Assembly (NCBI GenBank): GCA_012103535.1
Contig: WLWQ01000002.1
Location: 434,001-498,000 of the forward strand
DNA: 64,000 nucleotides
Reading direction: 5' to 3'
DNA from: Pseudomonadales bacterium
GTDB taxonomy: Bacteria > Pseudomonadota > Gammaproteobacteria > Pseudomonadales > Pseudohongiellaceae
Part shown: piece by piece, positions 28,424 to 35,918 of the stretch
How positions within the stretch are numbered: position 1 is the first letter of the stretch
How the letters are laid out: every line of letters begins with the position of its first letter
The notes under the pieces: model-generated
Told to the model about the DNA's origin: nothing
Seen by the model: only the letters and a program-made list of their open reading frames with translations
Database searches by the model: none
Position numbers and translations under genes: made by a program

Positions 28424-28834
28424 ATGAGTGATCAAATCGAAACTGGCGGTTGTTTCTGCGGCGAAGTTCGCTATGAGGTTCCCTCACAACTCCGCAATCT
28501 TTGCCTTTGTCATTGTGAAAGCTGTCGAAAAGCGGCCGGAGCACCCTTCGTGGCATGGGGAACCATAGATAGAAAAGATCTCAAGCTCTACTCGGGCGAA
28601 CTCGCTATTTACAAATCTTCGGCTGGGGTAGAGCGCGGAGCATGCAATAAGTGTGGCACTTCGCTCACCTACTGGAGCCAGAGTCGAGGGAATGAAATTG
28701 ATATAACCCTGGCGTCTCTAGACCAGGCGGAGAAGTTTCGACCCTGCATTCAAATCTTTGTTGAAGATAAGTTGAACTGGATTGAGACGAATCCCGATCT
28801 ACCTAAATATGACACGGTTCCTGGTAAAGAATAG
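28424..28834 (+). CDS. GFA family (glutathione-dependent formaldehyde-activating-like) protein
   Basis: A 136-residue zinc-binding protein. The GFA zinc motifs are all present: GGCFCGEVRYEV, LCHCESCRKAAGAPF and ACNKCGTSLTYW. Classical Gfa was proposed to promote S-hydroxymethylglutathione formation, but most homologues have unknown roles. It is preceded by a GTGGAG ribosome-binding site. Confidence 0.88.
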   Translation: MSDQIETGGCFCGEVRYEVPSQLRNLCLCHCESCRKAAGAPFVAWGTIDRKDLKLYSGELAIYKSSAGVERGACNKCGTSLTYWSQSRGNEIDITLASLDQAEKFRPCIQIFVEDKLNWIETNPDLPKYDTVPGKE

Positions 28835-28923
28835 GCGGTGTTCACTAATACTTTTACACTTCTATTCCTTGTTGTTCAAAACAGACGGCTCTCCCGAAGA
28901 AATCGAGTGAACTTCTTTCAAGA

Positions 28924-29325
28924 ATGAAGAATAGTGCAAAGATTGGAATGCTGTTCATTGCCATAGGGCAGACTCTGCATTCCATCGAAGAGTATGTTTT
29001 TGAATTGTGGGAAGTATTCGATGTTGCGCGGTTTCTCAGCGGATTGTTCAGTAGCAATCTAGAAGTTGGGTTTCTAGTAATAAATTCTTCTATCGTGTTG
29101 TTGGCCTACTGGAGTTACTTACTCCCTGTCAGAAAAGAATGGAAGGGAGTAATGGCAGTTTATTGTTTCTGGATAGTGCTGGAACTTGGTAATAGCATTG
29201 GTCATATAATGTTTTCCATAAATGCAGGCGGCTATTTTCCAGGAATATACACAGCACCAATTCTTCTACTGGCATCTCTTTACACTGCAGCAGCTCTGGT
29301 AAAAGGAAAACTAGATTCGGTTTAG
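28924..29325 (+). CDS. HXXEE-motif membrane protein
   Basis: A 133-residue protein with four predicted transmembrane helices. An HSIEE sequence near residues 19-23 matches the HXXEE motif that names this membrane family, and a second His (GHIMF) occurs in helix three. These could coordinate metal, but no function is known for the family. The gap before it (28835-28923) is the largest in the small-gene run and shows no strong terminator. Confidence 0.65.
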   Translation: MKNSAKIGMLFIAIGQTLHSIEEYVFELWEVFDVARFLSGLFSSNLEVGFLVINSSIVLLAYWSYLLPVRKEWKGVMAVYCFWIVLELGNSIGHIMFSINAGGYFPGIYTAPILLLASLYTAAALVKGKLDSV

Positions 29326-29358
29326 CTTTTTATAAAAAGTATTGAATGGAGAATCATT

Positions 29359-29652
29359 ATGATATTGGAAGTTGCCATTCTCGACGTGAAAGCAGGGCAG
29401 GAAGATCATTTCGTTGATTTTTTTAAACAGGCCCAGACGATAATCGCCTCGATGCCCGGTTACCTTTCTCATGAGTTACAAAAGAGTATTGAAACTGCAG
29501 AACGATTTATTCTATTGGTGCAGTGGGAAAAGTTAGAGGATCACACCGTAGGCTTTCGCCAATCGGCAGAATACCAGGACTGGAGCAACCTGCTGCATCA
29601 TTTCTATGATCCTTTTCCGATGGTGGAACACTACCAAATGGTCTTGCCCTAA
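29359..29652 (+). CDS. Antibiotic biosynthesis monooxygenase-like (ABM) protein
   Basis: A 97-residue dimeric ferredoxin-like fold protein: ILEVAILDVKAGQEDHFVDFFKQAQTIIASMPGYLSHEL, then RFILLVQWEKLEDHTVGFRQSAEYQDW, and a final His-containing strand. Such proteins are cofactor-free oxygenases or haem-related enzymes; this one has no diagnostic residues for either. It has a GGAG site upstream and ends the small-gene run. Confidence 0.78.
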   Translation: MILEVAILDVKAGQEDHFVDFFKQAQTIIASMPGYLSHELQKSIETAERFILLVQWEKLEDHTVGFRQSAEYQDWSNLLHHFYDPFPMVEHYQMVLP

Positions 29653-29704
29653 GAGCCATTGAAGGAGGGAATTCAGTTCGTTGGGAGAAATCACTAAGGT
29701 CAGG

Positions 29705-30146
29705 CTAGATTGACCACAGCATTTTTACGCTATGTTCGTCTGACTCTAATTCTTCAAATCCTGCTTTTAAGTGAAAATCTATTGCCGGATTGGTTTTTAG
29801 AACACTCAATCGAATCGCCTTATTTCCAACCCTAGCTTCTTGTTTGATTCTATCGAGCATTAAATTGCCTAATCCTTGACGTTGTAAATCAGGTTCCACC
29901 AGAATCATGTTTAACAACAAATGATCTGAGTTATCGCTCGTGTGATATCCGCCTACGGGAATATTGTTATGGCTGAGAATTTGAAACTCTTTTATTGGTA
30001 GGGAGCTGATAAAGCTCTCACGCTGGAGTATTTCATCCCAGCCCCATGCAGATTCAACGAAGTGCCGCATGGTGCGCCTAATATAGCTGAAACATCCATT
30101 CTTCATCTTCATTTAAGCCGTTTCTAAATACGCTTGTTTCTAACAT
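29705..30146 (-). pseudogene. GNAT family acetyltransferase with probable frameshift
   Basis: The longest open frame (start 30112) encodes 135 residues with MRHFVESAWGWDE, the CoA loop RQGLGNLML and a C-terminal FHLKAGFEEL. Its N-terminus is atypical. In the adjacent frame, an ATG at 30146 opens NEDEEWMFQLY, the N-terminal strand and helix expected for this family, and this frame ends at a stop (plus-strand 30078-30080) just where the second frame takes over with RRTMRHFVES. Skipping one base in 30078-30090 joins the two into a normal GNAT. Either a real frameshift mutation or a sequencing error. pgi ends at 30153, seven bases upstream. Confidence 0.65.
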
Positions 30147-30152
30147 AGCGAA

Positions 30153-31733
30153 TCAGGCCGGATGATTGCGAATTCTACTAACTAAATTGGCCGTAGATTG
30201 ATCGAAGTTGGCTGCTGAGGATGAGTCTTGAATTGCAGCGAAAATTTCACTGGAAAGTGATTTGCCTAATTCAACTCCCCACTGATCGAAGGGATTGATA
30301 TTCCAAACTACGCTTTGCACGTAAGTTTTATGTTCGTATAGAGCGATAAGGCTACCAAGATTGTAGGGATCAAGTTTGTCTACAAGCAGAGTAGTGCTTG
30401 GTCTATTTCCTGGAATATCTTGGTAAGAATTTTCAGACGAACTCTTTCCTTCCATCAGTGCGAGACTCTGGCTCAGACAGTTCGCAAGAAGCTGTTCGTG
30501 TCGTTCTTGAGCGTCAGCTCCAATGCCACAGGATTCGATAAAGGCAATGAAATCAACAGGTATGAATTGAGTACCTTGATGAAACAACTGAAAGAAAGAA
30601 TGCTGCGCATTGGTGCCGGGAGCGCCCCAGACAACTTCCCCAGTATTGATATTCACTGATTCATGATTCTTATCCACACCTTTACCAAGACTCTCCATGC
30701 AGAGCTGCTGTAAGTAGGCCGGTAACTGTTGTAGGCGCTGACTATAAGGAATGACTGCGTGAGTTTGAGCAGCAAAAAATCCCGAGTACCAGACCGAAAG
30801 TAAGCCCATTATCACTGGCAGGTTCCTGCCAAGTTCTGCAGATTGAAAGTGCCTGTCCATGGAATGCGCGCCAGCAAGTAGTTGCCGAAACCGATCCATG
30901 CCAATTGATAGTGCTATCGATAAGCCAATGGCAGACCACAAGGAATAACGGCCACCCACCCAATCCCACATTGGAAACAGGTTTTGTTCGTCAATGCCAA
31001 ACGCTTTAGCGGCATTGGCATTAGTCGTTATGGCTACAAAGTGATGCTTAACGGAATCAGTTGATGGCGCACTCTCCAACAACCAGGCCTTGGCGGCTTC
31101 GGCGTTTTGTTTTGTTTCAAGTGTGGTGAAGGATTTAGATGCAACGAGAAATAAGGTAGTTGCCGGATTGAGATTCAATAAAGTGTTATCTAAGTGGGCT
31201 GGATCTATGTTTGACACAAAATGCAGTTGCAGTTTTCCTGTTGAAAAGTCTGCCAGCGCATCGCAAACGAAGGAAGGGCCTAAGTCGGATCCGCCGATTC
31301 CAATGTTAACCACATCGGTTATCTCAGCGCCCGAAAATCCTTTCCAGCTGCCGGAATGAACAGCTTTAACCAGGGATTCCATTTTGTTGAGACAAGCCGA
31401 AACTTCTTTATTCCCACCTTCATTGTCGGGAGCGCGTAATGCGGTGTGCAAAGCGGCGCGACCTTCAGAACCATTTACTTTTTCACCGGCAAACAGCGCG
31501 TTGATGGCTGCTGGAAGCTGCATATGTTCAGCGAATTGAATTAGCTCAGCGAAAGATTCATTGGAAACAAAATTTTTCGAGTAATCCAGCAGCAAGCTTT
31601 CATGAGAAACAGAAAAACTGTCGAAGCGGTCATCGTCTTCGAATAGTTGAGCAAGACTAAAATCATCGTGCTTAAATTCAGCACTAAGGAGAAGGAGCTC
31701 TTTCCAGGCGTCGGAATCTTTTGGGTTTTTCAT
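30153..31733 (-). CDS. pgi: Glucose-6-phosphate isomerase
   Basis: A 526-residue phosphoglucose isomerase interconverting glucose-6- and fructose-6-phosphate. Motifs: VNIGIGGSDLGPSFV, VSNIDPAHL, FLVASKSFTTLET (SIS phosphate pocket), FPMWDWVGGRYSLWSAIGLS (signature 1), MESLGKGVD, GEVVWGAPGTNAQHSFFQLFHQGT (with the catalytic Glu/His) and the C-terminal NPFDQWGVELGKSL. It is slightly shorter than E. coli Pgi. It supplies fructose-6-P to the ManC/ManB route encoded nearby. Confidence 0.96.
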   Translation of the reverse strand: MKNPKDSDAWKELLLLSAEFKHDDFSLAQLFEDDDRFDSFSVSHESLLLDYSKNFVSNESFAELIQFAEHMQLPAAINALFAGEKVNGSEGRAALHTALRAPDNEGGNKEVSACLNKMESLVKAVHSGSWKGFSGAEITDVVNIGIGGSDLGPSFVCDALADFSTGKLQLHFVSNIDPAHLDNTLLNLNPATTLFLVASKSFTTLETKQNAEAAKAWLLESAPSTDSVKHHFVAITTNANAAKAFGIDEQNLFPMWDWVGGRYSLWSAIGLSIALSIGMDRFRQLLAGAHSMDRHFQSAELGRNLPVIMGLLSVWYSGFFAAQTHAVIPYSQRLQQLPAYLQQLCMESLGKGVDKNHESVNINTGEVVWGAPGTNAQHSFFQLFHQGTQFIPVDFIAFIESCGIGADAQERHEQLLANCLSQSLALMEGKSSSENSYQDIPGNRPSTTLLVDKLDPYNLGSLIALYEHKTYVQSVVWNINPFDQWGVELGKSLSSEIFAAIQDSSSAANFDQSTANLVSRIRNHPA

Positions 31734-31739
31734 ATCGTA

Positions 31740-32606
31740 TTAGTCGTGTGCTACTTCCAAGCCTTCAGTCTCGGGTTGCTTGGGCTTCCTAAGTAGAGCC
31801 ACCCAGCCATCGTTCTTTACGATGTTATAGCAGTCGATAAATGGCTGATAGTGCTGAACTACGATGTTGTTACTATATCCTTCAAAGCCGAAATCTGCGG
31901 GAACTTTTTCTTTCGGATAATAAGCTGTACCAAAAATCCAATCGAGAAAATTAAATTCAGCTGAAAAGTTCTTATCGATCGCTTCTGGGTGATTCGAATG
32001 ATGCCAGCGGTGAAACTTTGGATTGCTCATGAAATATCCAAGCCAATGAGGATCTTTAATATTACCGTGGCCGTAGCGTCCCCAAAAATCATTCAAGGAA
32101 ACAAAAAGAAACACTATGGCGGGATCCGGTTGAAAATAAGTAACCAACATCAAGTATGGAGCGGCAAACAAAGTTTTATCGAAGATATGAAAGCGGCTAG
32201 TTGAAAAAGAATCCAGGTGCAATGAACTGTGATGGACTTTGTGAAACTGCCACAGCAATGGAATTTTGTGACTAGCGTAGTGAGCAGCGTAGAAAGAAAC
32301 GTGACCAAACAACATCACACATACTGCAGTGATTGACCAATGGGCGTTTACCAGCGCACCTCTACCAAATGGCCCTTGGCCGCCATGTTCCTGAGCATAA
32401 GTGGCCAACCATGCTATCAGGGCAGCGTTTATAAAACTCCAGATATGCACGCGATGATAAGTATGAATCAGATCATTGATCATCCCGGGCCGAATGAAAT
32501 TTTGTCCCTTTAGTGGAAACAATCTTTCCAGAATAGGAATAATCCAGATCCAACCCCAAAGAGCCATCATCTGGAAAAATTCTTGTATTGTCGGAGAAAT
32601 AATCAC
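31740..32606 (-). CDS. Sterol desaturase / fatty acid hydroxylase family protein
   Basis: A 288-residue membrane di-iron oxygenase. The histidine boxes are HYASH, HKVHHS and HRWHHSNHP, plus NHPEAIDKNFSAEFNFLDWIFGTAYYP, the family signature around the last box. About four to five hydrophobic segments anchor it in the inner membrane. Substrate unknown; homologues hydroxylate or desaturate sterols, carotenoids or fatty acids. It lies six bases upstream of pgi, so they may be co-transcribed. Confidence 0.88.
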   Translation of the reverse strand: MIISPTIQEFFQMMALWGWIWIIPILERLFPLKGQNFIRPGMINDLIHTYHRVHIWSFINAALIAWLATYAQEHGGQGPFGRGALVNAHWSITAVCVMLFGHVSFYAAHYASHKIPLLWQFHKVHHSSLHLDSFSTSRFHIFDKTLFAAPYLMLVTYFQPDPAIVFLFVSLNDFWGRYGHGNIKDPHWLGYFMSNPKFHRWHHSNHPEAIDKNFSAEFNFLDWIFGTAYYPKEKVPADFGFEGYSNNIVVQHYQPFIDCYNIVKNDGWVALLRKPKQPETEGLEVAHD

Positions 32607-32742
32607 CTGGATTGCCTGGTTGTATTGAGAAACCGATTCTTGGAGGCCACTTGTTTTACTCCTAAGCCTGTGAATACTTTAGCAAAATTCAGATTAACTT
32701 AGTATGCTTCATTTCCCTGGCAATCTGTCGATTTGAATCTTA

Positions 32743-33864
32743 ATGAAGAGTACGAATTTTGGATACATACCTGCGCTGGATCACCTAAGAGGATTTGCCG
32801 CGCTATTAGTCCTGTACTTCCATGGCAGTCACTTTATAACCCATAAGATTATCTACGGAACACCCTACGACCCTGCAAACTGGTTTCTTGCTAACAATCC
32901 ACTATCTGCATTAGTAATAGAAGGTCACACCGCTGTCAGTTTGTTTTTCGTGCTCAGTGGTTTTGTGTTTACAGTTGGTTCATTGCATAAGAATCTCAAC
33001 TATTTTGGATTTTTTAGAAATCGTTTCTTAAGAACTTATCCGCTGTTTCTTTTTTTCCTGTTTTTGGGAATTGTATTTAATCCCGAGAATTTCGATGTCA
33101 TTGGTTTGCTGCAATCAATTTTCTTTCTCGCCAATAGTGAAACGGCGCTAAATGGAGGAGCATTCTCTTTTGTATTTTGGTCTATTGCTGTCGAATGGCA
33201 TTTCTATCTGGTGTTTCCATTTCTTTTATTAGCAGTGCAGCGCAAAGGCTGGCAAATGCTGCCACTTCTAATAGCCGTATTTCTATTGATTAGAGTTGTT
33301 GCCTACTATCAAGGCGCAGATATGCGAGATATTTCTTACTGGTCAATTCTTGGGCGCATCGATCAGTTTCTCATAGGCATGTTGGCTGGAATTTACTATC
33401 GAAATTTTTTTCGCGAATCTAAGCAATTTGATCTGGTTGCAATAACAGGAACAGTGGTTGTGCTGGCGAGTTTGTTTACATTTAATCAGTTTGGAGGCGG
33501 AGGACTTAATAATTCAGTATGGATTTATTGGACGACACTGGAAGGCGCTGCCTGGGCATTTTTCGTGTTGGGTTACCTGTCAATCGCCCGGCACTATCCG
33601 CAATTTGTCAACAAGGGCTTAGTTGGGTTGGGTACTGTAAGTTATTCCATTTATCTGGTGCACTACGTGGTGCTCGATTTTTTCATGCAAAGGGATTTGG
33701 ATACTCTAATAACACTTGAAAATGCGCTGGGAACTGCAGTAATTAATGTCTTTGTAATCATGATGCCCCTGGTAGTGGCAATCTCTGCGGTTACGTATTA
33801 CTGCATAGAACGACCATTCCTGGTGCGCCGCACGACCTACGTGAAGCAAGAAGCCGCAGCTTAA
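32743..33864 (+). CDS. Acyltransferase 3 family (OafA/YrhL-like) membrane protein
   Basis: A 373-residue integral-membrane O-acyltransferase. The N-terminal YIPALDHLRGFAALLVLYFHGSHF is the family signature with catalytic-site His, followed by about ten transmembrane helices and SFVFWSIAVEWHFYLVFPFLL. It lacks the SGNH hydrolase extension. Members acetylate or succinylate cell-surface polysaccharides or lipids; the local GDP-mannose genes make polysaccharide a reasonable but unproven target. The tRNA-Thr gene follows 87 bases downstream. Confidence 0.88.
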   Translation: MKSTNFGYIPALDHLRGFAALLVLYFHGSHFITHKIIYGTPYDPANWFLANNPLSALVIEGHTAVSLFFVLSGFVFTVGSLHKNLNYFGFFRNRFLRTYPLFLFFLFLGIVFNPENFDVIGLLQSIFFLANSETALNGGAFSFVFWSIAVEWHFYLVFPFLLLAVQRKGWQMLPLLIAVFLLIRVVAYYQGADMRDISYWSILGRIDQFLIGMLAGIYYRNFFRESKQFDLVAITGTVVVLASLFTFNQFGGGGLNNSVWIYWTTLEGAAWAFFVLGYLSIARHYPQFVNKGLVGLGTVSYSIYLVHYVVLDFFMQRDLDTLITLENALGTAVINVFVIMMPLVVAISAVTYYCIERPFLVRRTTYVKQEAAA

Positions 33865-33870
33865 GACCTA

Positions 33871-33899
33871 TTGAACCGCTTCTTAAATTTATGTAGTAT
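33871..33899 (+). promoter_or_regulatory. Strong sigma-70 promoter for tRNA-Thr
   Basis: TTGAAC (33871-33876), a 17-base spacer and TAGTAT (33894-33899) form a good sigma-70 promoter about 50 bases upstream of the mature tRNA. The bases just after the -10 (GCGCGCC) are GC rich, as in stringently controlled stable-RNA promoters. Confidence 0.65.
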
Positions 33900-33951
33900 G
33901 CGCGCCTCGATTTGATCTAAGATTATTAGATCGTTCGGAGTATCTTTTAAA

Positions 33952-34029
33952 GCCGCTATAGCTCAGCCGTGGTAGAGCAGCTGACTTGTAATCAGCAGGT
34001 CCCGAGTTCGACTCTTGGTGGCGGCACCA
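33952..34029 (+). tRNA. tRNA-Thr (anticodon TGT)
   Basis: A full cloverleaf with encoded CCA. Acceptor arms GCCGCTA / TGGCGGC pair with one G-T; the D arm is GCTC / GAGC; the anticodon stem GCTGA / TCAGC encloses loop CTTGTAA with anticodon TGT; the T arm CCGAG / CTTGG encloses TTCGACT. CCA is at 34027-34029. It is followed immediately by an intrinsic terminator. Two degraded copies of the same gene follow. Confidence 0.95.
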
Positions 34030-34033
34030 TACT

Positions 34034-34069
34034 AAAAAAGGGGAGCAGAATATTCTGTTCCCCTTTTTC
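34034..34069 (+). terminator. Intrinsic terminator of tRNA-Thr
   Basis: AAAAAAGGGGA-g-CAGAA pairs with TTCTG-t-TCCCC followed by TTTTT. A near-perfect stem and U-tract four bases after the tRNA CCA. Related hairpins follow both decayed tRNA copies. Confidence 0.9.
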
Positions 34070-34116
34070 TTAGCTCGTTAAATGTCAGCTGCACATGCCA
34101 CCCGCAGGATGGTGGC

Positions 34117-34268
34117 GCCGCTATGGCGAACGCCCACTGGATCGTAAAGAATCTCAAAGCAATTCAATTTGTATTTACTTTGCTAACAACTCGACCTGTA
34201 GAGCAGCTGACTTGTAATCAGCAGGTCCCGTCTCTCTCCTAGAAAACCGACTCTTGGTGGCGGCACCA
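34117..34268 (+). pseudogene. Decayed tRNA-Thr copy 2
   Basis: The 5' end (GCCGCTATGGC at 34117) is followed by about 70 unrelated bases, then by an exact match to the tRNA from GTAGAGC (34198) through the anticodon stem-loop to GGTCCCG. The T loop is replaced by TCTCTCTCCTAGAAAAC, after which CGACTCTTGGTGGCGGCACCA is again identical. The D arm and T arm are broken, so it cannot be a functional tRNA. Confidence 0.8.
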
Positions 34269-34276
34269 TTTTCAGG

Positions 34277-34306
34277 AAGGGAACAAGTCTACTTGTTCCC
34301 TTTTTT
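34277..34306 (+). terminator. Intrinsic terminator after tRNA-Thr copy 2
   Basis: AAGGGAACAAG, loop TCTA, CTTGTTCCCTT, then a T-run. Perfect 11-bp stem. It sits eight bases after the CCA-like end of the decayed copy, in the same relative place as the terminator of the intact tRNA. Confidence 0.88.
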
Positions 34307-34350
34307 ATTGCCCAAAAGTCAGCTGCAATTGCAACACACAAGATGTTGGC

Positions 34351-34394
34351 GCCGCTATAGCGAAAGCCCGCTGGATCATAACAAATCTCAAAGC
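34351..34394 (+). pseudogene. Left part of decayed tRNA-Thr copy 3
   Basis: GCCGCTATAGC (34351-34361) matches the first 11 bases of tRNA-Thr exactly, followed by a degraded D-arm region, GAAAGCCCGCTGG, parallel to TCAGCCGTGG of the intact gene. The homology with copy 2 continues to about 34394 and then stops. The matching 3' part occurs at 40185-40236. Confidence 0.6.
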
Positions 34395-34633
34395 CGCTAA
34401 AGTATCGCTACAGCAATATAGATCAATCTATTCTGACCCATTGATTTTAATTATTATTACTCTTCTTCGAATCAGAATTAAGTACTTATTTGCGACTTGT
34501 TAGTAGCTCGTCACTAAAAGACTGTAATGGATTTGTTAAATTGATTCTTGATTCTTGAAATGACATGGACTTGGATAATCTGCCGTCTTATGCTGCATAG
34601 ATACTTACATGTGGAGACACTCAGAGAACACCG
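34395..34633. other. Non-coding stretch upstream of the AraC-type gene
   Basis: AT-rich sequence starting where the tRNA repeat homology ends. No ORF, palindrome or clear promoter was found that I can defend. It presumably contains the regulator promoter. Confidence 0.5.
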
Positions 34634-35773
34634 ATGTTTACGGAATTGACCTATTTTGCCGCGCAAGTGGTTACCATCACCTTGATGTCCCTAATGGGTG
34701 TCCTCTTTCTCTTATCAAATCCTCGTAACATCAATGCCCGCCTGTTCGCACTGATTTGCCTAAGCTCAATCACCTATATTATTACGACCATGCAGTATCA
34801 ATCGAATCCCCAATTTCGAATCGACTTGAGTGCTTTTTGGTTACCGCTGCAGATAGTGATGAATACAGGTGCTGGTCTTCTAATGATTCTCTGTTTTTCC
34901 CTGTTTCAGGACGTGAAAAAATTTCCGCGCTAGATGTTTGTAATGTTCAGCTTCCAACTTATTCTGAGTGCGTTACGACCATTGTATGTGCCTAATGACT
35001 TGAATGAATTAGATATTGTAAGTATTGGCGAACTGAATTATTTCATCTTTGGTAGCTTGCCCCTGTTGCTACAGTCCTCCTTCGCGATTATAGGAAGCTA
35101 CTGGATAGTCAAAGGTTGGCAGGCCGATGTCATTGAAAGTCGGCGTTTTCTGCGCAAGGTGTTTTCTGGTGCACTGGTGATTTTATTTGTAGTGGGCACA
35201 GCCTCGGAAGTGTATGTAATGGAGGCTAGCCAGGATCAGCGTATCGTTATTAGTCAGATCAAAACTTTTGGTGGCATGTTACTTATATATTGCATGGCGT
35301 TAATCAGTCTGAAATTCGAACCGAATGCTGAATTTGCGATGCGGAAAATCAGTCGTGAGCAGGATGCAGAATTGGATGTTGACGTTGAACTGAGCATGGA
35401 AAAGTTCAATCGGATATTCTGTGATGAAAAGAGCTACCTGGAACCAGGTCTCAGTATTGCCGACCTTGCCAAAAAACTCGCTATGCCACAGTACAGACTT
35501 CGGGAATTGGTAAACAAGAGTCTGGGATATCGAAATTTCAATGCGCTGTTAAATGAGTATCGCATTAAGGACGCCTGTGAGATGTTGTCCGATTCTGAGC
35601 GGGACCAGTCTCCCATATTAACCATCGCACTATCAGTGGGCTACCAGTCCATTGCCCCATTCAACCAGGCTTTTAAGGAATTGAAGGGCGTCACGCCGAC
35701 TGAATTCCGCAAACAATCTCAACGAGACATGTATTTCGCCAAGCATGAAACCTTAACTGCTATTTCTGATTAA
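34634..35773 (+). pseudogene. Membrane-anchored AraC family regulator with in-frame TAG
   Basis: A single frame of 380 codons interrupted by TAG at codon 100 (34931-34933). The first part (residues 1-99) and the part after the stop carry a run of hydrophobic helices typical of 7TM-type AraC regulators; the last about 110 residues are the AraC helix-turn-helix pair (LSIADLAKKLAMPQYRLRELVNK, LTIALSVGYQSIAPFNQAFKEL, GVTPTEFRKQ). The stop stands in FPR-*-MFVMF, where a Trp is likely (TGG to TAG). An ATG directly follows the stop, so a second polypeptide with an incomplete membrane part but an intact DNA-binding domain could be made. Located upstream of an exporter operon that it may control. Confidence 0.75.
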
Positions 35774-35918
35774 CTCGCAACACTCAGACTAAATCTTCTT
35801 AAAAGCTACTAAAGCTGCTGGATTCTAAAAATCCATCAGGCCTCGCAAGATTCGAGAAGCCACTGCGCTGTGTTTTTCCTAGACTTTCCAGCAACCCGTT
35901 AAGAATGCAGGTGTTGCA

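Larger units (their letters stand above)
34084..34394 (+). repeat. Tandem tRNA-Thr-associated repeat units
   Basis: After the intact tRNA and its terminator, a sequence of about 80 bases (34084-34160) is repeated in diverged form at 34318-34394, a period of about 235 bases. Both copies share GTCAGCTGCA, then (A/G)GATG-x-TGGCGCCGCTAT and a later AATCTCAAAGC. The GCCGCTAT inside each is the 5' end of the same tRNA. The whole block is therefore a decayed tandem array of [tRNA-Thr, terminator, spacer] units. Confidence 0.75.

Noticed and set aside
24919..29652. Integron cassette array
   Set aside because: The gene content resembles integron cargo, but gaps are mostly under 35 bases and none shows the palindromic attC structure; no integrase is present.
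34198..34268. A second functional tRNA-Thr
   Set aside because: The T loop is replaced by unrelated bases and the D arm lacks its 5' partner at a usable distance, so no cloverleaf forms.
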